Positions 11,201 to 19,275 of a stretch of DNA of 64,000 nt are shown here, piece by piece (the first letter of the stretch is position 1; the number at the start of each line of letters is the position of its first letter). Origin of the DNA: Paramacrobiotus metropolitanus (taxonomy: Eukaryota > Tardigrada > Eutardigrada > Parachela > Macrobiotidae); the NCBI RefSeq assembly GCF_019649055.1, contig NW_026570277.1:248001-312000 (forward strand). The letters are read 5' to 3'. The notes under the pieces are model-generated. The model did not search any database, was not told the origin of the DNA, and saw nothing but the letters and a program-made list of their open reading frames with translations. The position numbers and the translations under genes were made by a program.

Positions 11201-12442
11201 CAACGCTGTTGCTGTTAGACATCGTGATAAGCATTTATCCACGACTTCATCATCAGACCACGAATTATGTTTGATACAATTTTCTACACTCTCGAGAAAA
11301 TTTTCAACTTTATTCGAATCCGTTTCACCGTTGAATTTTTCTGGCCAAAGTGTATCACTCTTGATACCTTTGAATGCCTTTGCCAGTGAAGCTGCAGTCA
11401 GTGGACCCGTTGTGGATACCTCATCCACATTTGTTACTGTCTGCACTTTTTCTGGCTTATCCCTTTTTTCTTCTTGGGCTTTCAGCCGCTTTTCAATTTC
11501 CGCAAGCTTTATTGCCATATGCGCATTGGCAATTGTGTCAGCTTCTGTGATTGTGGGAGACGGAGTTCGACTAATGCCCAATTGCTCTTGCATATCATGC
11601 ACTTTTGAGCGAATGGCCTTGTACTCCTCTTTCCGCAATTCATGTCGACTAGGAACTGTTGACCTTGGATTTCCAAGATTCAGAACATCTTGGATTTCGC
11701 CACATATCTGGTTAATCTGTTCCTTTATTGGCGACGGCTGCCTGCGGGTACGCAGATCATCCTTTGACACTGTCTGTGATTTTGCGTTTTCCCTATCGGC
11801 ATTGAATTTCGCAACATTAGCTTCAAACGTTGCCTTTTCTGCCAAAAATTTATTGTGCTGTTCCTTTAATTTTTCCGCAGCCTTATTCAAAGTTGCTTGC
11901 GCATCTACTTTATCCTTTTCAAAAGTAGATTTTTCAGCACTTAATTTTTCCTTTTCCTTCTTAATCGTTTCACGATCAGTTCCTTGAAGTCTTTTCAAGG
12001 TTTTATTCTCAATATCCAGTTTTGTATTTTCGCTTTCTAAAGCAGAAATTCTACGTCCCGCAGTTTTTAATTCTGCTTTCAGTGCGGAAGCACCTGCTTC
12101 TAGTGCTGAGAAAACTGTTGACAGGTCAGCATGCTCAGAAACAAGAGTTTGATACAACTCATTCACACTGTTGTACTTGTCTTTTTCTTCTGCAAGCTCC
12201 GTCTTTAATTGCCCATTTTCCAACATTAGCTGATTTTCTAGATCAAATTTATCTAGAATCGCTAGCACATTTGGATTCGGTACATTATCTTCTTCATTCC
12301 GATCAACGTTTCCTTCTGACGTTGATACTGTGGAATTAACTTGACTTGCCACATCATTGATCGCGCTCAAATCAAGACGATCAACTATTGTCGCGCGAGA
12401 GTCTTTTGATGTCTGGCTACCTGCATGCGAGCCATCCATCAA
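5294..12442 (-). CDS. Gag-protease-RT-RNase H-integrase polyprotein of element A
   Basis: A single frame of about 2382 codons with no internal stop. Approximate residues: coiled coil 60-220; gag core 365-515; CCHC-like knuckle 617-630 (C-x2-C-x3-H-x4-C); aspartic protease DTGSS 722; an H2C2 zinc module 1050-1097 (H-x3-H then C-x2-C); a beta-rich pre-RT segment; reverse transcriptase from 1385 with FVDD at 1532; RNase H around 1680-1750; a second H2C2 module 1935-1980; integrase catalytic D about 2009, D 2067, E 2104; GPY/F-like C-terminal module 2225-2270. The first codon listed is TTG; the frame stays open upstream to 12574, just after the ORF1 stop, so initiation at 12442 is not favoured. 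All catalytic residues I can check are present. Confidence 0.9.
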   Translation of the reverse strand: MMDGSHAGSQTSKDSRATIVDRLDLSAINDVASQVNSTVSTSEGNVDRNEEDNVPNPNVLAILDKFDLENQLMLENGQLKTELAEEKDKYNSVNELYQTLVSEHADLSTVFSALEAGASALKAELKTAGRRISALESENTKLDIENKTLKRLQGTDRETIKKEKEKLSAEKSTFEKDKVDAQATLNKAAEKLKEQHNKFLAEKATFEANVAKFNADRENAKSQTVSKDDLRTRRQPSPIKEQINQICGEIQDVLNLGNPRSTVPSRHELRKEEYKAIRSKVHDMQEQLGISRTPSPTITEADTIANAHMAIKLAEIEKRLKAQEEKRDKPEKVQTVTNVDEVSTTGPLTAASLAKAFKGIKSDTLWPEKFNGETDSNKVENFLESVENCIKHNSWSDDEVVDKCLSRCLTATALSWYQDKYPAHKSDPWSKWKEYLRNHFSDEKDLMAVRDKISSKHFLSTDTPNTYVDWFTTSFKKLKLSELERTYYLKQGLKKYRYNWYTYMEEQDIQDTESFLNGLKLQARLWKNNPNQREANNANGNFANKNNGRNNPNNGRGFGSNYQNPNQKKPFMKPNQFQQNKTDQSDHKDDQKPSTSSELKLRVKIDFAKWYFPDGQAICFKCHGPHVSKKCASTAPPKPVLAEPPDHVNKQYMMRKSQAKPETGCVEAFVETNPTMQAMATEKRDNVVEYEESPINYLPTLDAQAAYLSLQINETEYVRVMPDTGSSLSLIPMSVVEALKLKVYRCDEHVKDIVLSTGIADVNPIEPLSAMFYVHMFGVWYEHTAFVTNGSKRNCILLGIDFWAFKPFYFDFSTMTLVPHADTGVNNNKSVFVVRNSPLFAEAVKQADLTTRINVNSGKHLPLPLMLEVADYGTVKVNNENAKSQCVNLSYRDYQCVLNAVDGVDNQQETYPDVNALDKVKIQKKKPEMRKPQVNHPNQAAQSSLECGGDEPVPKESVIFTNKNIGNATYRGSGPSFEDYESLKFWRTKQRSSPDTNRWIYLYENQHTDMTTFERDELNALTKWQGILYRKRVGPKGRNRVFIPKSFTPDLMRMYHRKFHAGELPNAVTFRGEMLDRFYWINMHDEVREMEIRCPECRERQRKLDNEPPAMARLSDSVMYTPEPVETVQKKPKSNEVTSSQECEDDMEVLPLSKNWEQDNVSDWVREAEIAEEKSGIKNPDKTASAKKAEMHRIEVFPKKQVCIKPFQSIWVTAEVRDFRKMKLSEREELQELAMFFPDEEKETKIIPESGIVRVQTNGKIQVCVTNLSFEPQVIERTVPLGEVEAYDAVTGHLSTVDPEAVNKTEAEMLNMETVDDPSVTPEQEQLIRTIKISSKATEPEREALLRLLRTHCVIVPSKERPIGCCKLYEHPIITGSHAPIRLPPYRTSYADKRFLREKTAEMQADGIIEPTTSAWGFPICLIPKKMTTEKRVTVDFKKLNNCLEGSSYPMPRIDDILSRLGTAKYFSKIDLKAGFWQIRLKESDKHKATMIGEECAYQFKVLPFGIKDGPTAFQRAMDMTLGNLKGVIAFVFVDDIIVFSFTKEQHQKDLDEVFARLGAAGWTINLEKCEFFQESLTFLGHVVDAEGIHTDPDKVKAVMNFGPFRNVKDIQRFNGMAGFYRRFIENYAARAEPYTRLIRANVPWKWGPEQEAAVQDIKNALCNAPVLARYDPEAPIQLYIDASGVAVGAVMKQLIGSDWKPIEYMSTQLKPIQKQNYYPTELECFALVSALKKWRHYLSGHKFEVYTDHSALQYMKSMKDAGGRLGRWAIMCQEYDMIQKYIKGKENVVADALSRNEGIVPNEPDSAASCDIPDYLPNWNNQKIKQCKTMVVNQIELYQHMNMLNHEALGMKKTEQFEFFKPDQAKFWIEQQEKDEQIQNWIRLLNDPTQTMTNRQRKTLRCLVLRDGVLYYRRVHNDGYVYLFYVPTQWRLQMAHENHDVPYAAHLGPDVMYAKMADSLYWPKMREFVVKYCRTCDACQRRNPLNRAPAGFEQTVPSANPRLVWAIDVDSSLPLSKSGNRHLIVAQDYGSKFVIAEAVAKNDKFTVADFLFRRVISVYGCMEKLVSDQGTNFMSEMFKELAGLMGIAHIPITSHHQQANGMVEKRIGEFNKAISKYVSSKQDDWDNFIPALCLAFNTTLNSSTGFTPAMLMYGREIRLPINNFIPEADRNFEIPIYQYSQQIQDALGDAIQVARTGELMRKNRDKARYDSQRSNETFKKGDIVMLREKKRLPGKLMKFCDLWITGYEVLEKLDGVNYLVKSLRGGKPRIDRVHAERMRKYNPRLAHNYVAPEEPKTDETVYDFSHKHRKMGVKVSECQDQTDDLDQDDLEDDVKVKPDTRNEKKVGKQSGPGLVVPGEQSAPVQQTRSGRKVVPPKPFVQ

Positions 12443-12574
12443 ACTGTCTGTATCCTGTTCTGTCTCGACTGTATCAACGGGCTGTTTCTCTGCTGATGTC
12501 TGCGGCGGTTCATCGACCCCTTTATCAGCAGTTACACTTGCCGTTTCAACTGTGGCTTTATTTTTGGCATCAAC

Positions 12575-13015
12575 TTAATTTTGCCAAATTTGTGCCAAAT
12601 TTGTTCCATATTCCTGATCATAATCAGCCAGGTTCAGATGCACTGTCATCCGAGTGGGAATTTTTCTCCCAGTTTGTGACCAGTGATCAAAACCTGCTGG
12701 TTTACGATCTGATTTGCCCAAACTGTAAGCCACCCATTCTTGGCTTAACTCTCCTGTTCGAGGTAAGGGTATTTTCCATCGTGTAAAAAATTCACTAATA
12801 CTACCTCCTGCTGGGGCAGACCATTGAACTACAGGCGGTACCTGGTAATTAGATTTCGCTAGCATCTCTGCGAAATCATCCACATTTACCAAGCCCTTTC
12901 TCCGGGACCTTGTAGTTTTACCGCTGGATATTTCATCCTGCGTTCCTCTGGTGTCAGCAGATACTTGGGATGGTACACTCTCAGACACATCCGTACTTTC
13001 TGCTTCAGAAGCCAT
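12575..13015 (-). CDS. ORF1 of element A, upstream of and in frame with gag-pol
   Basis: A 146-codon frame with an ATG start. It has a Ser/Glu-rich N-terminus followed by a compact, Trp- and aromatic-containing segment (about residues 45-145). It ends in TAA at 12577-12575, and the same frame then continues open through 44 more codons into the long gag-pol frame. It is therefore either the true N-terminus of the polyprotein, cut off by one stop, or a separate product with stop-codon readthrough. No family is recognised. Confidence 0.7.
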   Translation of the reverse strand: MASEAESTDVSESVPSQVSADTRGTQDEISSGKTTRSRRKGLVNVDDFAEMLAKSNYQVPPVVQWSAPAGGSISEFFTRWKIPLPRTGELSQEWVAYSLGKSDRKPAGFDHWSQTGRKIPTRMTVHLNLADYDQEYGTNLAQIWQN

Positions 13016-13505
13016 TGTTATAAGTATACGAGTATGCTTTCTCGAGATCTCTGTACTTCCTGACAGAGATCACTGACCTGACCCACACGCCACCAGCCTT
13101 AGATCAGCTGCTAACTAACAAAGTTGCTGCCAGAGCCGCACTACGACTCCCAGTACAACTAGACGTTAAGCTATGCAGCAGTACAGACTTCTACTGTACT
13201 GCGCCAAATATGACTGCCCAGCGTACCCGCGTCCAGGCACACTCAGACAATCGGAGATCTACTTCCTGTAGACTCCTGGCACTCGGCTCTCACTAAGGAA
13301 CCGTGCCGGACACTTGGCTCACACTTAGGAACCGTGTCCACCACAAGCTTCTACTGAGAAGACTTGGGCCACAAATCGCCGTGTACAGTTCCACTTAGAA
13401 ACTGTAACCTCACGGGACTCTCTGAGGATCCTCGTGGTACTACAGAATCGGCCGATACTAACAGTTCACAGTTTCCCAGGGGTTGTTACTTTCCGGAAGG
13501 CGCCA
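13016..13505 (-). promoter_or_regulatory. 5' leader and primer binding site of element A
   Basis: The sequence between the 5' LTR and ORF1. On the minus strand the bases next to the LTR (13505 downward) read TGGCGCCTTCCGGAAAG, an 18-base-class primer binding site beginning with the complement of a tRNA CCA end. The leader also has small imperfect repeats of a GGAACCGTG motif (13300-13340) and several short inverted repeats, as expected of a packaging/dimerisation leader. Confidence 0.75.
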
Positions 13506-13999
13506 TGACATGCTATACGGAAGATGCACTACATCTACCGTACTAGATGACCATCCAAACTCAGCAGATAAAGTGGGAAATAAATACTCTGAACTATTTC
13601 TTATGCCTAATCCACAGATAACTAGTAAAACACTTTACCAGCTATCCAACTACGTGCACGAATACGATCTGGATGATGTAGTTATCCAGATAATTGTGAC
13701 TTCCGGTAGGTACACACACTAATGTTTTCGCTACAGAAGACACGAGAGCTCTCATAACACAAGTTCTTATTAGCAATTGCAAGTTCACACATCACTTTGG
13801 TCTAGACTGACTTTCGCTATCAAAAACAGATGATCATTTCTCTGCTTATACATGGGAAAGTTAGCAAAACGTAAAACAGCGCCGACGTCATTATACGGCG
13901 CATACAATCGACCAATTAGTAAGCTCAAAACGGAAGAAACAGCCATGTACTTTACCAGATAAGTACATAAGAAAGGCGTACGTTACTCATGTGACGTTA
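13506..13999 (-). repeat. 5' LTR of element A
   Basis: Direct repeat of 1074-1567 over 494 bp with no mismatch seen by eye. It is followed by ATAT (14000-14003), matching the left target duplication. On the minus strand it ends in TGTCA next to the primer binding site. Confidence 0.95.
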
Positions 14000-14467
14000 A
14001 TATATTAGTTTATTACAACGAAAATTAACAAACAGCGGAAACGAGCGGGCTAATCACAGGTGGAATTTAATCCAAATGAGCCGCAACACGTTACGTGAAT
14101 TTTTCATTACATAAATTAAATACGAAAATCGTATTGCTACTCTCTAGTACTACGATCTTGTAAAAGGTGCTTATTATAAAACTATAAATCAGTTGTGTAT
14201 TCGTTGATGAATTAGCCTAATGGAGAGTGGCAACGGCACAAACATAAATTCGGAATTATTATGTGTGCGCATGATTTTGCATACTTTATATATGCAGAGT
14301 GCAGTATTGTGGCGAAGAGCGGGTGTCCAAAATAAAACAGTTGAAAAAGTAATAAAATAGTGAAGTGGTTCTTAGTTTTTATATTGATAACTTTCATACT
14401 TTTTTCCGGTGAATTGATCGCACAAAACCACGCCACTTTCGTTTTGGGTTTGATAGAAGCATTAAAT

Positions 14468-14914
14468 AGCCCCTCTCGCTGCACAGTGCACACCTAGCTT
14501 AAACCTTAAAGTGCCCTGTAACTTAGGGTGGGTCTCACATTCAAAGCGAATCTCGTTATGGTACGGTTGTTCAACCGCACGAGGTGGCTGTATGCAGTGG
14601 CCACGCCTACAGATACGGTACGCGAAGCCACCTCGCGAGGTGGAGTTGCTGCATCGCAACTAGATTCGCTTTGAATGTGAGACCCACCCTTAGAGTGCGC
14701 ATTATTTTGAGTTTATAGTCACTTTATACTCGTAGTTTGTAGCTGCGTTCGAACTTCGAACTTCGAAGTTATGGATGTTTATCTTAAACGAAACCAGAGA
14801 GTTCCTTTAAATTAAAAAAACGCTTGAAATTTCGAACTTGTTGGTTGGTTTGGCAACCGAAATAGCAACTTAGGTAACTAATAGAGCACTTTATGGTGTG
14901 CAGCGAGAGGGTCT
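14468..14914. mobile_element. Outer inverted-repeat element, non-autonomous
   Basis: CCCTCTCGCTGCACA near 14471 reappears inverted near 14898-14912 as GTGTGCAGCGAGAGGG. Weaker inverted similarity continues inward (TAAAGTGC and AACTTAGG blocks). No coding capacity and no clear target duplication were found, so the superfamily is left open. Confidence 0.45.
14526..14689. mobile_element. MITE with 28-bp TIRs and TTA target duplication
   Basis: The arms begin GGGTGGGTCTCACATTC and are perfect inverted copies over 28 bp (14526-14553 and 14662-14689). They are flanked by TTA at 14523-14525 and 14690-14692. A G-rich terminus with a TTA duplication fits PIF/Harbinger-derived MITEs. A second internal inverted repeat (GAGGTGGCT / AGCCACCTC) lies between the arms. 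It is nested in the outer inverted-repeat element. Confidence 0.68.
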
Positions 14915-15574
14915 AATTACATTTTTGCTTGCATTATGGTACGGTACTGGTAGCGACCCTCACAAGCAACACCATCAAATGGATGTGCAAAGAAACTTAA
15001 AACAAAACACATCTAACATGCGGATTGCCCGTATATGTATAAGCGTGTTAGGTACGTCGTACGTACCGTGCTAATGTGGACAGTATTTATAAATCAACTG
15101 CCTTTAATTAACTGACTAAAGCATTGCAGCGGTGTCTTCAGGAAATGCCGCGACGCTGTTTTTTACGTGTCGTGATTCTTTTTGTTACAGTACTTTGCAT
15201 TAAGGCAGAATGCAGTGACCTTTTCAAGTTCTGCCTGCGAACGCTTCTTCCTTAGTTGATGGCGAACATTATTAACACTTTTGCAAGAAAACTGACTGCA
15301 TACTGGTATCATGTGAAGAATTTAATTCTACAGTTGACTAAACACTTCGAAGTTCGGATCCGCATACACGTTGTGCCATAGTTTATGCGGCATCTGCCAG
15401 GTTTTATCGTTGGCCAGTTGCCAAAGTCTCCAGGTTTTATCGCATGCCATGCCACTGGCAGTGCCATTGGCAGGTGCCACTGCCTGGTTTTACACCCTGC
15501 CGTCTAATCTGGGCAAGAAAATGTCACTTTCGATGTAAATACGTTTTGATAGTACCATCACCTTTCGGATAACC

Positions 15575-16480
15575 CAAAAATAACCTACGAAAAACATAAA
15601 AATAAACTAAGAACACTTAAGAAACCTAAGAATAACCTAGGAAGCAACAAGAAAACTGAATTAACCGTAAGAAAACCTAAGAATGGCCTAAGAAACCTAC
15701 TGAGTAAGAAACCTAAGAAAACCTAAGCAATATAACAAAAACTAGGAAAACGTGAGAAAGTGTAGATGGCCATATGTCCTGCTGCCGAAGTGAGCGGTGG
15801 CCAAAATGAGTGCTGGCCGAAGTGAACCTCCGCCGAAATGAAAGTTGGCCGAAGCGATCGCATGCGGCCGAAGTAATCGGAAGCGATCCTTAAGTGATTA
15901 ATTTGATGATTTTCAGATTTCTTTTCATTTTTTGTTTTCCTAGGTATCTTACGGTTAGGTTTTAGTACTCTCCCGGTAGACTTCGTCAATTCGCGTCACC
16001 GAAAGGGAGACATAAAGCTGACAGTGACACTTTAAGAACTGCTCGAACAAATTGTGCGGGCAAAATGATATGAACGCGGCCATTTGGTATTACTTTTTTG
16101 ATTCAACGGTTTTAAGTTACCGATAGATTTATATCGAAAGTAACGTTTTCTTGTAAATAAAACTAAAAGGAGCATCGGCCGAAATTTACTGTAGCCGAAG
16201 TGATCGGCGGCAGAACTGAATGATGGCCGAAGTGAATGACGGCCGAAGTGAATGGCGGCCGAAAAACTTTGGCCAAAATAAACGCGGCCGAAATGAAAAC
16301 GGCCGAAGTGATCGTAGCCCATAAGGATAACCTAAAAAACCTAAAAAACCTAAAAAACCTAAAAAACCTAAGAAACCTGATAACCTAAGAAACCTAGAAA
16401 ACCTAAGAAACCTAAGAAACTTAAAAACCTATTAAACCAAAGAAACCATAATAAACCTAAAAATTTTAGAAAACCTAGAA
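15575..16480. repeat. Degenerate AACCTAAGAA-type arrays
   Basis: Units of AACCTAA/AACCTAAGAA recur at about 15575-15765 and more regularly at 16325-16480, where AAACCTA repeats roughly every 8-10 bases. They resemble eroded simple or telomere-like repeats and alternate with the GGCCGAAGTGA blocks. Confidence 0.65.
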
Positions 16481-16590
16481 AACTATCATGGCCGAAATGT
16501 CTAGTTGCCAAAATGAGCGTTGGCCGAAGTGAGCCACGGCCGAAGTGAGCGTCGGCCGAAGTGAACCTGTGCGGCCGAAGTGATCGGACG
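15780..16590. repeat. Interspersed GGCCGAAGTGA minisatellite blocks
   Basis: Three blocks (about 15785-15880, 16170-16320, 16485-16590) are made of GCCGAA(G/A)TGA units separated by 3-8 variable bases. On the minus strand they translate as repeated H-F-G-R or R-P-type peptides, which explains the apparent short frames there. I do not regard those as genes. Confidence 0.7.
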
Positions 16591-16654
16591 CGCAAGTCAA
16601 GTCGATGACAAACGCCTTGGGATTCTTCCAGGAAGTGTTTTGAATAAAGACCTC

Positions 16655-16687
16655 AGAAGAAACAGCAATGGATTGTGGTCACAACAA
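16655..16687 (+). repeat. Left TIR of the Polinton
   Basis: Thirty-three bases starting AGAAGAAACAGCAATGG match the inverted right end (57778-57810) with one difference. Similarity then fades into AT-rich sequence. Confidence 0.9.
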
Positions 16688-16770
16688 TAAATATTAATAC
16701 CTTATTTATTTCTTTATTTACTTGTTCAGTATTTTAATTATATTTCATATTTATTGCTAATATTACTGTG

Positions 16771-16801
16771 TGGCCATTGTGTACACCGCACACAATGGCC
16801 A
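16771..16801. repeat. Hairpin near the left Polinton end
   Basis: Perfect 12-bp arms TGGCCATTGTGT (16771-16782) and ACACAATGGCCA (16790-16801) around a 7-base loop, about 115 bp from the terminus. It could bind a replication or transcription factor; no function is shown. Confidence 0.6.
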
Positions 16802-16990
16802 AGACATGGCTTACTGGAACCCCTATCCGCAGCCTGTTACATAATCGTAGCAGGATACGCGGACCACAGGGCAGCACATAATAGCACGCGCATCCGTGTG
16901 GATGTTTTGCTGAGCGCTGTCTGAATGGTGACAATGGCCACTTGTTCCCGGATACGTGCATTTTGGCGAAGCGATCATTGTGTGATGGCC

Positions 16991-16997
16991 TATAAAA
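16991..16997 (+). promoter_or_regulatory. TATA box before the spliced left-end gene
   Basis: TATAAAA lies 149 nt before the proposed ATG at 17146. The same heptamer precedes the polymerase gene and the 158-aa gene. Confidence 0.6.
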
Positions 16998-17145
16998 CGC
17001 CACTGACTGCAACACAATTTGCCAGTCGGAATCGTGGATCGGTGCAGTGCACGGGATTTTTCTTACAGTGTATAGTACTGTGTGTTCTACTTAGATTAAC
17101 CTATGTGTTAAGTTGTAGTTATAGTGTTAGTAGATTTCTGTGTGT

Positions 17146-18844
17146 ATGGATTTCCTTTCGCTGGGTTACTGGGAGTCAGGTATGTGCAACTGCTCTGTCG
17201 AATTGCGGTCAACTCAACCAGAACTATGAACAAAGAAACAAAAAACTGCTTCAGGATGTAAGGTCAAATATTACCGTTTTATTTTTATTAAAAGTTTAAC
17301 TTCTTGCAAATATTTTAACCGAATTTTTTTTGCATTTTAAAGTTACTTGTTAATAAATTTTAATTTTGAAATTAAGTTGAAGTTATATTTTCTACATGAT
17401 ATTTTTCAAAAGCATTTTCGATGTGTTTACCTGACATGATATACAGCACAATTTCATATTTTAAACAAACCACTAAAAGTGTTACCGAAGCTAATCTACA
17501 GAAATGTTTCACAGCAAGCTTATTTTTATTCCCGTTTTTTAGTTTTGGTGAACTCGTTGTGCGAGGACTGGGACAACTTTTCTCCAGTTGAACGTGTTCA
17601 TAATGCTCGCGGAATCCGAAACCGCGTTATCGCCGCCAAGTACTTGCTCATTATCGCCCATTTTTACTTGGAGATGTCTGCGGAGGAATTCCTGCAGCAT
17701 TTTGAGAATCTGGATTATGTCCAAGTAATTAAAATTTAAATCAGCAAATAACCAGTATTTTAATGATAATTCAGGTATTAATAACAAAAAGCTACTTACA
17801 TATTGAAAACACTAGTTCATCAATATTAAATAGTTAATCGCTTTGATTATTGTTCAGAATCATCATCTAAAGTGAGTAATATTCTTATCATTAGAATATC
17901 GTTTTTTGTAATATTACTGTCATAAAAATTACATTAGAGATCGTCTTGGCATGTTACTAAATCAAAACTTTAATTTTTTAGAACGAAACTTATTGGGTGC
18001 AAGTAGCGCAGCGCCCTGGATGGTTCAACAGGCTGTTCGATGTGAAGTCGTACAGCGACGACATGGTATATGGTCTGTGTGAGTACTGGGACGACATGAC
18101 GCCTAATGAAAGAGTGGATTCCACGTCGGATTTCAATAAGACGGTTGTTCTGGCGAAATACTTCCTTATTTTGGCTTACTTTTACTACGATATGGAAGCG
18201 GAAGAGTTTGCTGAACTGATGGAGTACTTGGACTACGCTCGGGTATTTAATTTTGAACTTGATATTTGTCTGATTTTCACTTCGCAAAGATAGTTCTTGT
18301 GCTGATTTTTCTAAGAATTTGTTAAACTCTGAATAGTTGTTTACACAAAAAACAATTTATTCTAGTTCTTATTCCTTCATTTTCTTCCATATTTACCTTA
18401 CGTGAGTTTGGCGATTATACTTTGTTTTTGTAGAATGACTGTTACTGGGTGGAGATGATTGAGGCAGCGCGCCGTAATGAAGGTTCCCCAGAGTTGCCTC
18501 CCGACTCCGACTACTTTTCGGAAGGCGATGAAGAATCGGACTCGCAGTCTGACGATGATGATGATGAAGATGATGACGACGATGATCTGGGTTCGCAGTC
18601 GGATTCTGAAGAGGGGGATTCAGAGGCAGAAGACGATGCTGACTCGTTGCTTGGGTCGGATGGGGGAGGTTTGAATCACAGCGATGTCAGCAATGAAGAA
18701 GAGGAGGATGAAGAAGATGGTGATTACGGGAACCCGTACATCGAGTATGAGGCCAGGGAAGTCGGTTACAAACGCGAGCATGATGAAGACGACGATGATC
18801 CGGATGCGTACGTTCCGGAATACAAGCGACCGCGATGCGACTAG
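17146..18844 (+). CDS. Spliced Polinton gene with repeated exons and acidic tail
   Basis: Proposed exons are 17146-17179, 17543-17724, 17982-18242 and 18434-18844, all with GT-AG introns (363, 257 and 191 nt). Phases fit (1, 0, 0), giving about 295 residues. Exons 2 and 3 are related: both carry LCE-x-WD, an E-R pair, A-K-Y-L/F-L-I-x-A-x-F-Y, A-E-E-F and a final L-D-Y. Exons 3 and 4 both begin N-x-x-Y-W-V. Exon 4 ends in a long Asp/Glu/Ser-rich tail followed by basic residues. This suggests a duplicated helical domain plus an acidic nuclear-protein-like tail. The first exon is the least certain; an alternative start at 17479 would ignore the acceptor. No family is recognised. Introns are unusual among the otherwise intronless genes of this element. 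Confidence 0.68.
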
Positions 18845-19275
18845 ATTTTTGCGTGTGTTATTGCTGTTTCTTTTTAGTGTGTGTATTACTTTGTTTTTGC
18901 TCAAATATTGGGGTCGATGTACAGCCTATTTTTCAATTTGTAACCAATCGGAGTAGTTAAAAGTTCATAAAAGGCGGAGAGATTGAGATATTTATTGACC
19001 AATCGGAACGGGGAAGTGCGATTTTCTTATAAATTATTTTGTTTAACTAATGTGATAATTCTGTTTCTGCCTGCAAACGTTTTCACTAAACAATCAAGTT
19101 ACTTGTAAACGGTAAAAGGCGGAGCTACAAAGCTGTTTTTAACCAATAAGAGCTAATAAAAATGAAGGCGGGGCCAAAATTCACCTATTCCAAGCAGATG
19201 TTGTGTACAGAATCAAAGCGCTGAATTTTGTATAAAAAGGCTGCGGAATGAGCTTCTACAATCAGTCCATCTAAA
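18845..19275 (+). promoter_or_regulatory. Upstream region of polymerase B: CCAAT, GGCGGAG and TATA
   Basis: ACCAATCGG occurs near 18941 and 18999, AACCAATAAG near 19140, AAAAGGCGGAG near 18969 and 19114, and AAGGCGGGG near 19165. TATAAAA lies at 19231-19237, 39 nt before the polymerase ATG. The same motif set appears on the minus strand before the 158-aa gene, so I read it as an element-wide promoter type. Confidence 0.6.

Larger units (their letters stand above)
1074..13999 (-). mobile_element. Element A: complete Ty3/gypsy-type LTR retrotransposon
   Basis: A 12.9-kb element bounded by two 494-bp direct repeats and flanked by ATAT at 1070-1073 and 14000-14003. All genes read on the minus strand, so the right LTR is the 5' LTR. 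A primer binding site starting TGGCGCC touches the 5' LTR and a short G-run touches the 3' LTR. Gene order is ORF1, gag-protease-RT-RNase H-integrase, an RGG-rich ORF, and a spliced gene in the env position. The integrase-after-RNase H order and the domain sequences place it in Ty3/gypsy. The two LTRs show no difference by eye, so the insertion is recent. It is large for the group because of the long gag region and the extra downstream genes. Confidence 0.93.
14004..15574. other. Flank between element A and repeat arrays
   Basis: No gene is supported. The stretch contains the nested inverted-repeat elements described separately. At 15390-15490 a short stretch repeats CCAGGTTTTATCG and TGCCA motifs. 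The rest is unique-looking AT-rich DNA. Confidence 0.45.

Noticed and set aside
14212-14493. A 93-codon minus-strand frame
   Set aside because: It has no recognisable motif, lies in AT-rich DNA and runs into an inverted-repeat element.
15575-16480. AACCTAA arrays as a true telomere
   Set aside because: Units are irregular and interrupted, and the locus is embedded between other elements.
15723-16595. Short minus-strand frames with H-F-G-R and L-R-P repeats
   Set aside because: They are translations of the GGCCGAAGTGA minisatellite, not genes.
16925-17299. A 124-codon plus-strand frame near the left Polinton end
   Set aside because: It reads through the proposed TATA box and across the first intron donor, and shows no conserved pattern; the spliced model explains the region better.
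18960-19260. Possible Polinton terminus near the polymerase because of motif similarity with 31.1-31.3 kb inverted
   Set aside because: Only promoter motifs are shared; true TIRs with GACCTC duplications are at 16655 and 57810.
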